DNA of 31,047 bases, taken from the IMG/VR virus record IMGVR_UViG_3300032278_000074, positions 1-31,047 of that record; one strand, given 5' to 3'. A program made the position numbers and the translations under genes. This document shows positions 23,176 through 29,861 of the stretch, one piece after another. Position 1 is the first letter of the stretch. Each line of letters begins with the position of its first letter. The stretch is from a virus. A model generated the notes under the pieces. It was not told the origin of the DNA and did no database searches. It worked only from the letters and a program-made list of their open reading frames with translations.

Positions 23176-23536
23176 CAATTTGGTCCTGTATGGTTGAAGG
23201 ATTTTTCTCCGCTTGTATTTCAGCGCGGGGTGGATGGTGTGGTTGAGTCACAAGGGAGGGATTTAATATTTTTGAGATTTGAAAACTTAAATTTCCTTGA
23301 CCGTTTTCTTCGCGATACCACCACGCGCCGAAATTTAATATTGTCCCGGCTTCAATGGTTTCCGGGATGGGAATTTGGTTTTTTGTTGACCAGTGAGGTC
23401 TAAACTTAATACCTTGCGGGTTATCTTTTTGCAATGGAATCAAAATTCCGCTTTTTTCATCCTGATACCATTGTTGGTTGTTAAAATACAGGGACACTCT
23501 TTTTAATTCGATTTCGTTTGTGGGGTCGTAAGCCAT
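23156..23536 (-). CDS. SSB-like protein with DDEIPF tail
   Basis: Protein of 126 aa. The C terminus reads QDQIDDEIPF, the acidic tip by which bacterial SSBs recruit partner enzymes, after a Gln/Pro-rich linker (~95-118). The body has strands RVSLYFNNQQWYQDEKSGIL, TIEAGTILNFGAWWYREENG and LSFQISKI, compatible with an OB fold, but does not look like canonical SSB. It is coupled to the ERF recombinase gene (TGATG overlap) with a strong GGAGGTGA. Binding and protecting single-stranded DNA for ERF annealing is the likely role. Confidence 0.7.
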   Translation of the reverse strand: MAYDPTNEIELKRVSLYFNNQQWYQDEKSGILIPLQKDNPQGIKFRPHWSTKNQIPIPETIEAGTILNFGAWWYREENGQGNLSFQISKILNPSLVTQPHHPPRAEIQAEKNPSTIQDQIDDEIPF

Positions 23537-24180
23537 CAGTTCACCTCCGTTTTTATTTCGTTTTTAAGCTCCGAATTCCGCTTACTGTAGGCCTCACGAA
23601 GCGTTTGTTTTTGTTCGTCCGGGAGCGTTTCAACACCCGCTTTATTCACCTCCGCCCATGACTTTAGTTCTGTGGTGTTTTCCAATTTCTTGAATATTTC
23701 CAACGCTTCGGCGGTCCAGATTTCGGGGGTCATATTTGGTAGATCATGCTCGGCTACGGCACTTTGTGCGTCGTCATCCTCGTTTATACCGACCAAGCCG
23801 AACGCCCCCATCGTAACGTAGCGACGGGCATAGGTAAAACTTGCCGCGAACTTTTGCGGGTTGTTTTTGTCCACGCAGTAAAGTGGCCATTCTCCAACAT
23901 CCATAAAATCCCCGTTATGGTGCTGGACACGCAAAACACAACGGTCATTCGTGTTATTTTCATCGGCGGATAAGACAAAATGGTAAATAATTAATTCCGT
24001 GGGCATGGCACCACGAGCACACTCCATCACCCGTTTCAGGCTCGGATATCTTCCGTAGTTTGCTTCGGAGTCCAAAATAGGGTTTCTGACGCTTTTTATC
24101 GCCTTTACCCACGCCGCCGCCAACTGGTTTCCGTGTTGTTCCGCCTCGGCGTTCAAATTATGAATTTTTGGTTCGGACAT
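23536..24180 (-). CDS. ERF-family single-strand annealing protein
   Basis: Recombinase of 214 aa that anneals complementary single strands. ERF hallmarks are NPILDSEANYGRYPSLKRVM near the start and FAASFTYARRYVTMGAFGLV followed by GINEDDDAQ, matching the ERF 'SFTYARRYAL...GLVGDDDDDG' block. The C-terminal ~70 residues are a charged helical tail. ATG 24180 is used, with GAGGAA upstream, instead of the longer frame from 24198. It is in one operon with the exonuclease and SSB-like gene, a Red-type recombination set. Confidence 0.9.
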   Translation of the reverse strand: MSEPKIHNLNAEAEQHGNQLAAAWVKAIKSVRNPILDSEANYGRYPSLKRVMECARGAMPTELIIYHFVLSADENNTNDRCVLRVQHHNGDFMDVGEWPLYCVDKNNPQKFAASFTYARRYVTMGAFGLVGINEDDDAQSAVAEHDLPNMTPEIWTAEALEIFKKLENTTELKSWAEVNKAGVETLPDEQKQTLREAYSKRNSELKNEIKTEVN

Positions 24181-24391
24181 TGGGTTCCTCACTTGCAATT
24201 AAATGCGATTCCTCGATTTGCTTGATTTTTTGATCGGGAAGGCGAATATCATAAACGGCCCCCCCATCATGTACGATTAACCCGATAATTGTAGCCAGAC
24301 GCCTGTTTTTACCTTTTTCATAGACTCGATCACCGAGCTTGAAAGTATAACCTTTAAATAGTTCATCTTTGGTGAGTAATTGATTTTGCAT
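24158..24391 (-). CDS. Small beta-barrel (KOW/SH3-like) protein, unknown
   Basis: Protein of 77 aa. The core FKLGDRVYEKGKNRRLATII, GLIVHDGGAVYDIRLPDQKI reads as a small SH3/KOW-like barrel seen in several phage and host nucleic-acid proteins. ATG 24391 has GGAGG directly upstream, so the longer frame to 24499 is not used. It overlaps the next gene (ERF) by 23 nt. Function unknown. Confidence 0.65.
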   Translation of the reverse strand: MQNQLLTKDELFKGYTFKLGDRVYEKGKNRRLATIIGLIVHDGGAVYDIRLPDQKIKQIEESHLIASEEPNVRTKNS

Positions 24392-24539
24392 AACTGCCTC
24401 CATATTGTTTTTGAATTGCGGGTTCCGGCATATGTAACGCCGAGCATTGGTCATCCAACGCACAGGCGAAAAGGAAGGCCCCAAACACGCCCCCGGCAAT
24501 CAAAAGACCTCCCAGTAAATCGCTAATTTTTAAATTCAT
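24363..24539 (-). CDS. 58-aa small membrane protein
   Basis: Starts at ATG 24539 overlapping the exonuclease stop (ATGA) with GGAG upstream. One hydrophobic segment (LLGGLLIAGGVFGAFLFACA) near the N terminus is followed by a short polar tail with two further residues of Cys character (ALDDQCSAL). A signal anchor, or lipoprotein-like, cannot be excluded. Why it sits inside a recombination operon is unclear; it may act in exclusion. Confidence 0.6.
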   Translation of the reverse strand: MNLKISDLLGGLLIAGGVFGAFLFACALDDQCSALHMPEPAIQKQYGGSYAKSITHQR

Positions 24540-25492
24540 AAATGGCTCCATAGTTGTTTCGCTTTTTTTAAAAAATCAGGGGCGGCGTTTTGCCAACGCC
24601 AATCCGAAAAATCTGGGTTCACAAGCCCGAAAAGCTCTTCCAAGTTGGAACTACGAGCCATCATGTTTTCGCGGATTTTTGCGGTCAAACGCATATCTTC
24701 CAACGCCCGTAAAAACCTTTCATCCGTTAGAAATTCGCTGTCGGCGTTTGAAAAAATTCTATAGCCGATATTGTTGGCGTAAATTAATTTTGCGGGAACG
24801 GTTTTGGATTGTTTTTTTAGCCATGCCCAATAGAGGCCGATTTGGGCCACATTATCCGCAACAAATTGTCCCGTTAATTTACTGGGAAGGGAATTGGTGT
24901 TCCAGCCACGCCCTTCCTTGCTAATTTTTGGCCATTTCGTCTTAATTTCAATAACCCCGCCCAATGCCTCCACATCCATTTCCCCTATAAAATCCAATTC
25001 AAGCCCCGGCATGGAAAACGAAATTTTCCGGCCATCAACGATTTTATTTGCCCCTTTTGTCGCCTCCCGCAAGGCCGACAAGGTATGCTTCAGGGTTAAC
25101 TCAAAAACTGACCCGGTTTCTGGGGGGACCTTGGCTTTCTTGTCGGCCTTGCTTTTTGGTACTGTGTAAATTTCGTTGCGAATAATTTTGTGCTTTTTTG
25201 CGTCGTCAAGGTTATGTTTTTGGCACTTGTGAGCATCGAATTTAGCCAAAGCCTTTTCCATGGCTTTTTCGTAGGGCATATTTTTAATCAAAACATCCTT
25301 GGCAAAATTTTCCGCGCATATACCGCCAATCATTGTACAACCCGGCGGGTCATATATTTTGTTAGGTTTAGCGTAACATTTGCCGAATAGTTCGTGAGAA
25401 TCGCTTCTGGCGACCCCGCTGGCACTGTGGTGCGTAAAGTTAAATCTGTTAGCCCATTCAGGTAAAGGTTGCTCAAAAATTGTCATAATCAT
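24536..25492 (-). CDS. PD-(D/E)XK exonuclease, recombination partner of ERF
   Basis: Protein of 318 aa, first gene of the leftward operon. The nuclease core is at about 160-225: LELDFIGEMDVEALGGVIEI-KTKW with D173 and E182-x-K184, then VAQIGLYWAWLKK, the glutamine motif of Cas4/AddB-like and lambda-exonuclease-type folds. An N-terminal helical region contains GGICAENFAKDVL. With ERF and the SSB-like protein it should resect ends to give strands for annealing. ATG 25492 or 25486 could start it; neither has a strong ribosome-binding site. Confidence 0.82.
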   Translation of the reverse strand: MIMTIFEQPLPEWANRFNFTHHSASGVARSDSHELFGKCYAKPNKIYDPPGCTMIGGICAENFAKDVLIKNMPYEKAMEKALAKFDAHKCQKHNLDDAKKHKIIRNEIYTVPKSKADKKAKVPPETGSVFELTLKHTLSALREATKGANKIVDGRKISFSMPGLELDFIGEMDVEALGGVIEIKTKWPKISKEGRGWNTNSLPSKLTGQFVADNVAQIGLYWAWLKKQSKTVPAKLIYANNIGYRIFSNADSEFLTDERFLRALEDMRLTAKIRENMMARSSNLEELFGLVNPDFSDWRWQNAAPDFLKKAKQLWSHL

Positions 25493-25601
25493 TTATCACT
25501 GCTAATAATAGGTTGCGGAAAGTAACTTTTCTTTTTTTATTTTGCAAGTTTTTATTTTTTTTCTTGCAAGGTACCTAATTGTTACGTTAAAAATAAATAT
25601 T
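25493..25601. promoter_or_regulatory. Divergent control region between exonuclease operon and XRE regulator
   Basis: AT-rich 109-bp gap. TTGCAAG occurs twice, 22 bp apart (25542-25548 and 25564-25570), the second within palindrome CTTGCAAG. TTGCAA at 25564 with a 17-bp spacer to TTAAAA could be the rightward promoter, with operator B filling the spacer. A lone AGTAAC half-site lies at 25521-25526, near the probable leftward promoter, and TATTAT on the minus strand upstream of the exonuclease start may be its -10. Confidence 0.6.
25570..25586. promoter_or_regulatory. Operator B (imperfect palindrome)
   Basis: GGTACCTAATTGTTACG matches the perfect palindrome at 27556-27572 at 12 of 17 positions, including GTA-C, the central AAT and the complete right arm GTTAC. 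It fits exactly between a TTGCAA -35-like and a TTAAAA -10-like element in front of the XRE gene, suggesting autoregulation. Confidence 0.55.
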
Positions 25602-25805
25602 ATGAACTTTTCAAATTGGATTAAAAATACGGGGCGCACACAAAACCAGATAGCGGGGGAGCTAGGCGTTTCCCGCCCGTTTATAACGCAGATTCTAGGG
25701 GGTCACAAAAAACCATCTTGGAAAATCGCCCAGCGGATCAGAAAAATTTCAGGCGGTGAAGTGACTGCGGAGGATTTGATGGATGAATTCTCGCCGGGTG
25801 AATAA
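25602..25805 (+). CDS. XRE-family repressor (Cro/CI-like)
   Basis: Protein of 67 aa consisting almost only of a lambda-repressor-type helix-turn-helix: WIKNTGRTQNQIAGELGVSR, then PFITQILGGHKKPSWKIAQR and IRKISGGEVTAEDL. The size is that of Cro-like proteins without an oligomerisation or RecA-cleavage domain. The longer frame from 25542 has an implausible hydrophobic N terminus in the control region; ATG 25602 is used though no ribosome-binding site is evident. Its likely targets are the palindromes at 25570 and 27556. Confidence 0.85.
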   Translation: MNFSNWIKNTGRTQNQIAGELGVSRPFITQILGGHKKPSWKIAQRIRKISGGEVTAEDLMDEFSPGE

Positions 25806-26187
25806 AAATGTTATCCCGCTGGAAAGACAAATTCACAAAACAATCGTCCGTTATTTGCGGATGGCCTTACCCACCGGGTCCATGATTAACCACTCGCCGA
25901 ATGGGGGTATGCGCGAATCTTTCCGAAAATACTCCCACGCCTTCGGGGTGCTAGCGGGTTGGCCGGATTTGGTCGTTATAATTCCGGCGTCAAAGTGGAT
26001 TAGTAAGGAAGTTCCTTGGGGGCCTGTTTACTTGGAAATAAAACGGGCCAAAAAAGGCGTTGTTTCGGAGCAACAAATGAACGTCCATCAAGGACTCGTT
26101 AATGCTGGGTGTCATGTGGCCGTCGTTCGCACTGTGGACGAGGTTGTTTTTGTGCTGAAAAATCTGTGCGAGTTAAAAGCCAAATGA
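25783..26187 (+). CDS. VRR-NUC domain nuclease
   Basis: Protein of 134 aa. The whole chain fits a VRR-NUC (PD-(D/E)XK) unit: helix LERQIHKTIVRYLRMALPTG, AGWPDLVVIIPA with the conserved Asp, then YLEIKRAKKGVVSEQQMNVH carrying the E-x-K pair, and a C-terminal GCHVAVVRTVDEVVFVLKNL. Stand-alone VRR-NUC proteins are common in phages and probably act as structure-specific nucleases or in resolving recombination. GGAGG precedes ATG 25783; it overlaps the XRE gene by 23 nt and the next gene by 4. Confidence 0.88.
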   Translation: MNSRRVNKNVIPLERQIHKTIVRYLRMALPTGSMINHSPNGGMRESFRKYSHAFGVLAGWPDLVVIIPASKWISKEVPWGPVYLEIKRAKKGVVSEQQMNVHQGLVNAGCHVAVVRTVDEVVFVLKNLCELKAK

Positions 26188-26573
26188 ACCGAGAAGAATA
26201 CCAGCAAGAAATCGAGGAAATGCAGAAAATTAAACCAAATATAAAAAGGGTCTATTTTTCTGATTTATTTTCAGCCGTTATGGAAATTCACGACGTTACT
26301 TTTGAACAATTAATCCATCACACAAAAAACCGCACGATGTCACCGCACCGACGCCGCTTGGCTTGGATGGCGTCAAAAACGCTGTACTTAACCGCTGGTC
26401 AAATTGCGAAACTCATGAACCGCGATGAAAGTACGATTACGCATAGCGTTCGGAAGTACGAAATTTGCTCAAAACAACCGTCAGAAAAGGAAGCCCGGAA
26501 AGAGATATACAAGCTGGCCGAAATGATCCGGGACGAAATCACCAAGGAACTAACGGAAAATGACACAAATTGA
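26184..26573 (+). CDS. Orphan DnaA domain-IV-like protein
   Basis: Protein of 129 aa. Residues ~36-93 resemble the origin-box-binding domain IV of bacterial DnaA: VTFEQLIHHTKNRTMSPHRR, LAWMASKTLYLTAGQIAKLM, then NRDESTITHSVRKYE, compared with 'RR...RQIAMYLAKELT..SLPEIG..F.GRDHTTVLHAVRKIE' in DnaA. The AAA+ ATPase part is absent. Such proteins might recruit or imitate the host initiator at a phage origin, or block it. ATG 26184 overlaps the nuclease stop (ATGA). It is the only replication-type gene seen. Confidence 0.75.
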   Translation: MNREEYQQEIEEMQKIKPNIKRVYFSDLFSAVMEIHDVTFEQLIHHTKNRTMSPHRRRLAWMASKTLYLTAGQIAKLMNRDESTITHSVRKYEICSKQPSEKEARKEIYKLAEMIRDEITKELTENDTN

Positions 26574-26721
26574 ATTACACATAGCGGTTCTGCAAGACGA
26601 AATCCAAACATTGAAAAGCCTTTTGGAACCCAGCGGAACCGGGCATTTACACACGACAATCCATGTTTTGCTTTGGCGTATCGATGAGCTTAAAAAAGTA
26701 TCAAATGATTCCTCACAGTGA
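26560..26721 (+). CDS. 53-aa small helical protein, unknown
   Basis: ORF overlapping the end of the DnaA-like gene by 14 nt. It is two helices (IELHIAVLQDEIQTLKSLLE and HTTIHVLLWRIDELKKV), likely a short coiled coil. It fills the only space between neighbouring genes and overlaps the next gene, as is usual in this operon. No family recognised. Confidence 0.5.
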   Translation: MTQIELHIAVLQDEIQTLKSLLEPSGTGHLHTTIHVLLWRIDELKKVSNDSSQ

Positions 26722-27199
26722 ATTTTTGCTTTGGCTGGACCTATCCAGAACCGGAGGGATTAGGCGAATCACACGGACAGAGGTCAAAAATTACACGAAT
26801 CTGATTGATCGGGGCTTAACAGAAATCAAAAAAAATGTTAATAAAAGTTCCCCCTCTAATGTAACACTAGTGATTCAGTTGACTAATGAATCACTTAAAA
26901 TACTTAAAAAAAACTTAGAATTAAATAATAGGATTTCATTAGCTGATAACAATAGTGAAACTATAGAAGCGAATGAAAACCGAATTAAAAAAATCCTTTT
27001 AACAAACAAAAAAATGTCTAACCCGAATTACCGGGCGGTTGTTGATGGGAAAAAACCAAGGTTCAAACAAGACCCTATTTCCACAATTGCCAAAAAAATG
27101 ACCCCCGTGGATGCTGGGGATTTCTACGAAGCCCTCTTGAAAATGACCCCTGATGAAAAAGCCCGTTTCGCTTCTCGGCTTACACAACAGCCTAATTGA
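26705..27199 (+). CDS. Unknown protein of early operon
   Basis: Protein of 164 aa from ATG 26705; ATG 26684 is an alternative giving seven more residues. The N-terminal third (HSEFLLWLDLSRTGGIRRIT, EVKNYTNLIDRGLTEIKKN) and a Lys/Asn-rich middle are helical. The C-terminal third has FKQDPISTIAKKMTPVDAGD and FYEALLKMTPDEKARFASRL, a probable helical hairpin. It is markedly A/T-rich in its middle. No function can be given. Confidence 0.65.
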   Translation: MIPHSEFLLWLDLSRTGGIRRITRTEVKNYTNLIDRGLTEIKKNVNKSSPSNVTLVIQLTNESLKILKKNLELNNRISLADNNSETIEANENRIKKILLTNKKMSNPNYRAVVDGKKPRFKQDPISTIAKKMTPVDAGDFYEALLKMTPDEKARFASRLTQQPN

Positions 27200-27557
27200 A
27201 GCGGCTGAAACAGAACGTCGGCTCCCGGCGGCGTTGCCGCGCAAATCTCTCACCTTTTGGCCAGACACTTCAAAACCAGAATGGCTCGCCTATGCCCCCG
27301 AAAAAACAGAACAAAAACTTGAACCCGCCACGGCACGGCAAGTCACTGATTACGAATCCATTCTTGTTGCTATTGCGAAACTCCCGACGGCTGATATGCG
27401 GCGGACACTGTGGACCGTTGCCCACAGCGCGGCCTTTCGCACCCGTGGTCCTAATTGGAAACAAATAGCGGCCCGGTTACACAAAGACAGGCGAACATCC
27501 AAGCGTATCTATCAAGAATATTTATTTAATTTTTTTTGCATTTACCCCTTTACATAG
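27153..27557 (+). CDS. DUF6362-like HTH protein
   Basis: Protein of 134 aa overlapping the previous gene by 47 nt. The layout LIEAAETERRLPAALPRKSL, TFWPD, then ADMRRTLWTVAHSAAFRTRG and PNWKQIAARLHKDRRTSKRI matches DUF6362 proteins of alphaproteobacterial phages (ERRLP ... WP ... R-VWARA ... WK-IA-RLG-SR-T--RR). The end is a helix-turn-helix, so DNA binding is probable. The terminal residues FNFFCIYPFT are read through the promoter at 27549, whose -35 overlaps the stop codon region. Confidence 0.72.
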   Translation: MKKPVSLLGLHNSLIEAAETERRLPAALPRKSLTFWPDTSKPEWLAYAPEKTEQKLEPATARQVTDYESILVAIAKLPTADMRRTLWTVAHSAAFRTRGPNWKQIAARLHKDRRTSKRIYQEYLFNFFCIYPFT

Positions 27558-27577
27558 TAACCAATAGTTACTAGAAT
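27549..27577 (+). promoter_or_regulatory. Early rightward sigma-70-type promoter
   Basis: TTTACA (27549-27554), a 17-bp spacer, and TAGAAT (27572-27577): each hexamer differs from consensus at one position. The first gene (ATG 27609) starts about 25 nt after the expected transcription start. The palindromic operator A occupies the spacer. Confidence 0.78.
27556..27572. promoter_or_regulatory. Operator A (perfect palindrome in promoter spacer)
   Basis: AGTAAC-CAATA-GTTACT, a perfect 6-5-6 inverted repeat lying between the -35 and -10 of the early promoter. A related copy (operator B) precedes the XRE gene. Binding of a dimeric repressor here would exclude RNA polymerase. Confidence 0.75.
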
Positions 27578-27595
27578 CCTTTTATTCAATAAATA

Positions 27596-27611
27596 AGGGA
27601 TATGCAAAATG
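27596..27611 (+). repeat. Duplicated translation leader (copy 1)
   Basis: AGGGATATGCAAAATG, ending in the start codon of the 190-aa gene, is repeated exactly at 28197-28212 at the start of the 77-aa gene. It contains an AGGGA ribosome-binding element and a nested ATG 6 nt before the real start. Confidence 0.7.
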
Positions 27612-28181
27612 ACAACATTAACAAACGATACTCGAAGAGCCAGCCCGACAGACGCCCGCTTTTTGATTTGGAAAGATGAAAATGATGTGCCTTGTTGGGA
27701 AATTGGTTTTGCTGAGAATGCTTTTAACAGAGAAAATAATGTGATTGCTCTTTTGACTAATTTTCCCACCGACGTGCCGACCGCCACAGTTAAATTTGAA
27801 GGTAAAGAAGTGACTGTAACGGGTAAAACTCTTGACGAGGTTTATTCAAAGGTGATCGAAACTTATCTTCGGATGGTGGAGGAAAGCGCAGAAATTAAAA
27901 TCGAAAAAATGGTTAAAGAATATAACGAGGAAATTGTTGTTGAAACCAAAACAACGCCGGTTGGACCGAAATTGTGGGAAGAGATGACAGATAAAGAGCT
28001 TGAAGAGTTTGAGAAAGAATGGGTTGAAGATTATGTGTTTCATACTGGTGTGACAAAAAAACAAGCCAAAATGCAGTATGAAGTTTGGGTTAATCAGGAA
28101 GGCCATTTTGCTAGGGATGAAAAAATTCTTGTAGAAAGAAACTCGGATGCTTTAAAAAATGAATGGTTGCTTGGCCACTAA
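27609..28181 (+). CDS. First early gene, unknown acidic protein
   Basis: Protein of 190 aa, first after the operator-controlled promoter. An N-terminal region (FLIWKDENDVPCWEIGFAEN) is followed by a strand-rich part (TATVKFEGKEVTVTGKTLDE), then an acidic coiled helix (AEIKIEKMVKEYNEEIVVE and MTDKELEEFEKEWVEDYV). First-expressed small acidic proteins are often host-takeover or anti-defence factors, but nothing here identifies one. AGGGAT lies at the ribosome-binding position. Confidence 0.75.
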   Translation: MTTLTNDTRRASPTDARFLIWKDENDVPCWEIGFAENAFNRENNVIALLTNFPTDVPTATVKFEGKEVTVTGKTLDEVYSKVIETYLRMVEESAEIKIEKMVKEYNEEIVVETKTTPVGPKLWEEMTDKELEEFEKEWVEDYVFHTGVTKKQAKMQYEVWVNQEGHFARDEKILVERNSDALKNEWLLGH

Positions 28182-28196
28182 TAAACAAAAAAAATG

Positions 28197-28212
28197 AGGG
28201 ATATGCAAAATG
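28197..28212 (+). repeat. Duplicated translation leader (copy 2)
   Basis: Exact second copy of AGGGATATGCAAAATG, at the start of the 77-aa gene (ATG 28210). Confidence 0.7.
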
Positions 28213-28443
28213 TTAAAACATGAAATTTTAAAAGACTTAATCAACCGCGAAACCCCAGAGGGAATGGATTACGAAGTTTATCAAACCGCCCAAGAATTAA
28301 TAAATGAAAACCAGTGGGAAGCGTTGAGCTACAGAGTTAGCCGTTTAGACACCGTCCCCCGCGATGCGATCATCCTTGCGGTTTGTAAATTTTTTGGCAA
28401 AGACGAAATGGAAGCCCTTTTTAACGTAACGATTTTGAAATAG
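28210..28443 (+). CDS. 77-aa early protein, unknown
   Basis: Small, wholly helical, acidic protein: ILKDLINRETPEGMDYEVYQ, TAQELINENQWEALSYRVSR, then LDTVPRDAIILAVCKFFGKD. It shares its translation leader with the preceding gene. No family recognised. Confidence 0.7.
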   Translation: MLKHEILKDLINRETPEGMDYEVYQTAQELINENQWEALSYRVSRLDTVPRDAIILAVCKFFGKDEMEALFNVTILK

Positions 28444-28456
28444 GGAGGGTTGAACG

Positions 28457-28672
28457 ATGAAAATGCGAATTGAATTTACCTACGATTTTGACGACGAAGA
28501 ACTTAAAGCCGTTCGTTTTGCTTATGAAGATGCAAAGGCTGAAGGTTACGCCGAAGGCGAAACATTTAGGGAATGGGTTAAATCTCATGCTCCCTCTTCA
28601 TTCTACGGATGGATTAACTCTCGAGAGCAAGAATACAAACGGGAGCAAAAATATCTGGAGCAAAACCAATAA
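28457..28672 (+). CDS. 71-aa early protein, unknown
   Basis: Small acidic protein with a strong ribosome-binding site (AGGGAGGG). The start KMRIEFTYDFDDEELKAVRF gives a strand then helices, ending in a charged coil SREQEYKREQKYLEQNQ. No family recognised. Confidence 0.68.
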   Translation: MKMRIEFTYDFDDEELKAVRFAYEDAKAEGYAEGETFREWVKSHAPSSFYGWINSREQEYKREQKYLEQNQ

Positions 28673-28711
28673 TCAAATTGACACCGCGAAACAAACCCCA
28701 AGGAGAGACAA

Positions 28712-29116
28712 ATGACTAAAATAAAAAAATCAATTCTAAGAGTGCAAACAATTTATTTAATCTATTTATGGAAGTTTAAAGCCTTTGTTAAATTTGAAAA
28801 AAACCGGGTTTTAATTCGACAAAAGAAAGAAAGCGTTAAATATTGGACTAAGCGTTTATCGTACATGATGAACCCTTTCCCCGTTTATTGGGCTTCGGAC
28901 AGTAGGGACTGTGATCACGTTCGCGCCACATCTCCACACCGTTCATCGAACGGATACATATACACCAAAGACGTTGACGCCTTATATGAAGGGGCCGAAG
29001 GCCCGACCAGTCATTGGAGAATAACCAAGAGTGAATACAGAGGATTTGTTAGTTCGTGGCGTGACTACAATTCGGAGGCCCACGAAAACGGGCATCCATA
29101 CAACCCGCATTATTGA
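28712..29116 (+). CDS. 134-aa early protein, unknown
   Basis: Has AAGGAGAG upstream. A basic N-terminal half (LRVQTIYLIYLWKFKAFVKF and onward) precedes an acidic/aromatic half with GYIYTKDVDALYEGAEGPTS, HWRITKSEYRGFVSSWRDYN and SEAHENGHPYNPHY. A 'GP-S-(W/Y)-RI-K-EY ... RD--(S)EA-ENG-P' pattern occurs in other small phage proteins without known role. Confidence 0.68.
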   Translation: MTKIKKSILRVQTIYLIYLWKFKAFVKFEKNRVLIRQKKESVKYWTKRLSYMMNPFPVYWASDSRDCDHVRATSPHRSSNGYIYTKDVDALYEGAEGPTSHWRITKSEYRGFVSSWRDYNSEAHENGHPYNPHY

Positions 29117-29130
29117 GCAGGAATAATTTA

Positions 29131-29301
29131 ATGAACATTTCTTTAACTGATGTTGAAATTGAAATGCTACGGGAAGCAATGGACGCGGTTGCGTGGGGCT
29201 CCGAATTTAACAACTTAATGAATAGTCAATCCAGCCGTGCAAAGCGAATCGGACGAAAACTGGATCGAGCGATGGACCATTCAGAAACCAAATTTGAATA
29301 A
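29131..29301 (+). CDS. 56-aa early protein, unknown
   Basis: ATG 29131 with AGGA upstream is used; the TTG at 29113 overlaps the previous stop. Two helices (LTDVEIEMLREAMDAVAWGS and RAKRIGRKLDRAMDHSE) suggest a compact helical hairpin. Unknown. Confidence 0.55.
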   Translation: MNISLTDVEIEMLREAMDAVAWGSEFNNLMNSQSSRAKRIGRKLDRAMDHSETKFE

Positions 29302-29314
29302 TAGGATCAAAATA

Positions 29315-29707
29315 ATGAAATTAATCACAAAAGAAATTGAAAAAAAATTACTAGCAACACCCGTGAATTCCACTAGGGACAAAAGCCCGGAAGATATCCC
29401 TGTCATTGTTAAATTTTTTGGCGGGGGTCAATACTCATGTTTTGTCTATGAAGGTGATAAACTTGAAAATGGCGATTGGCTTTTTTCAATTTTTGGCTGT
29501 ATGCACGAAAATGAATTTGGGTCTATTTTACTCAGTGAATTAGAAACGGTTCATTTTCCGCCTTTTGGGTTGCCCATAGAGCGTGATATGTATTTGCCAA
29601 AAATGACACTAGACGATGTATTGGCTGAATACGGTTCCTCTCATTACAAATTCAACGGAGCAAGGCCAATGAATGAACAGAAAATTAAACCAAATTCGAA
29701 TGACTAA
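29315..29707 (+). CDS. DUF2958-like early protein
   Basis: Protein of 130 aa from ATG 29315 (AGGA upstream). The start MKLITKEIEKKLLATPVN, then DIPVIVKFFGGGQYSCFVYE, NGDWLFSIFGCMHENEFGSI, LLSELETV and LPIERDMYLP follow the DUF2958 pattern (KLLT-E--K-L ... P-VK-F ... FG ... E-G---L-EL ... -ERD--F). Members are widespread on phages and plasmids with unknown function. Confidence 0.7.
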   Translation: MKLITKEIEKKLLATPVNSTRDKSPEDIPVIVKFFGGGQYSCFVYEGDKLENGDWLFSIFGCMHENEFGSILLSELETVHFPPFGLPIERDMYLPKMTLDDVLAEYGSSHYKFNGARPMNEQKIKPNSND

Positions 29708-29731
29708 ATACCCGTTTTTATTCATCAATTT

Positions 29732-29767
29732 CGTTTAGTCCCTGTAATTCGTCTAATCCCTAGAATT
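29732..29767. repeat. 18-bp imperfect tandem repeat
   Basis: CGTTTAGTCCCTGTAATT followed directly by CGTCTAATCCCTAGAATT; 14 of 18 bases agree. Two iteron-like units. Confidence 0.6.
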
Positions 29768-29810
29768 ATGTATGTACTGAAAACCCGGAAATTGATAATC
29801 TAATTTCTAG

Positions 29811-29842
29811 CCTTGAGGCCGTTGCGACCTTGAGGCCGTTGC
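29811..29842. repeat. 15-bp exact direct repeat
   Basis: CCTTGAGGCCGTTGC occurs twice, two bases apart. Confidence 0.85.
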
Positions 29843-29861
29843 ATGTCTCCCATCTTAACTT

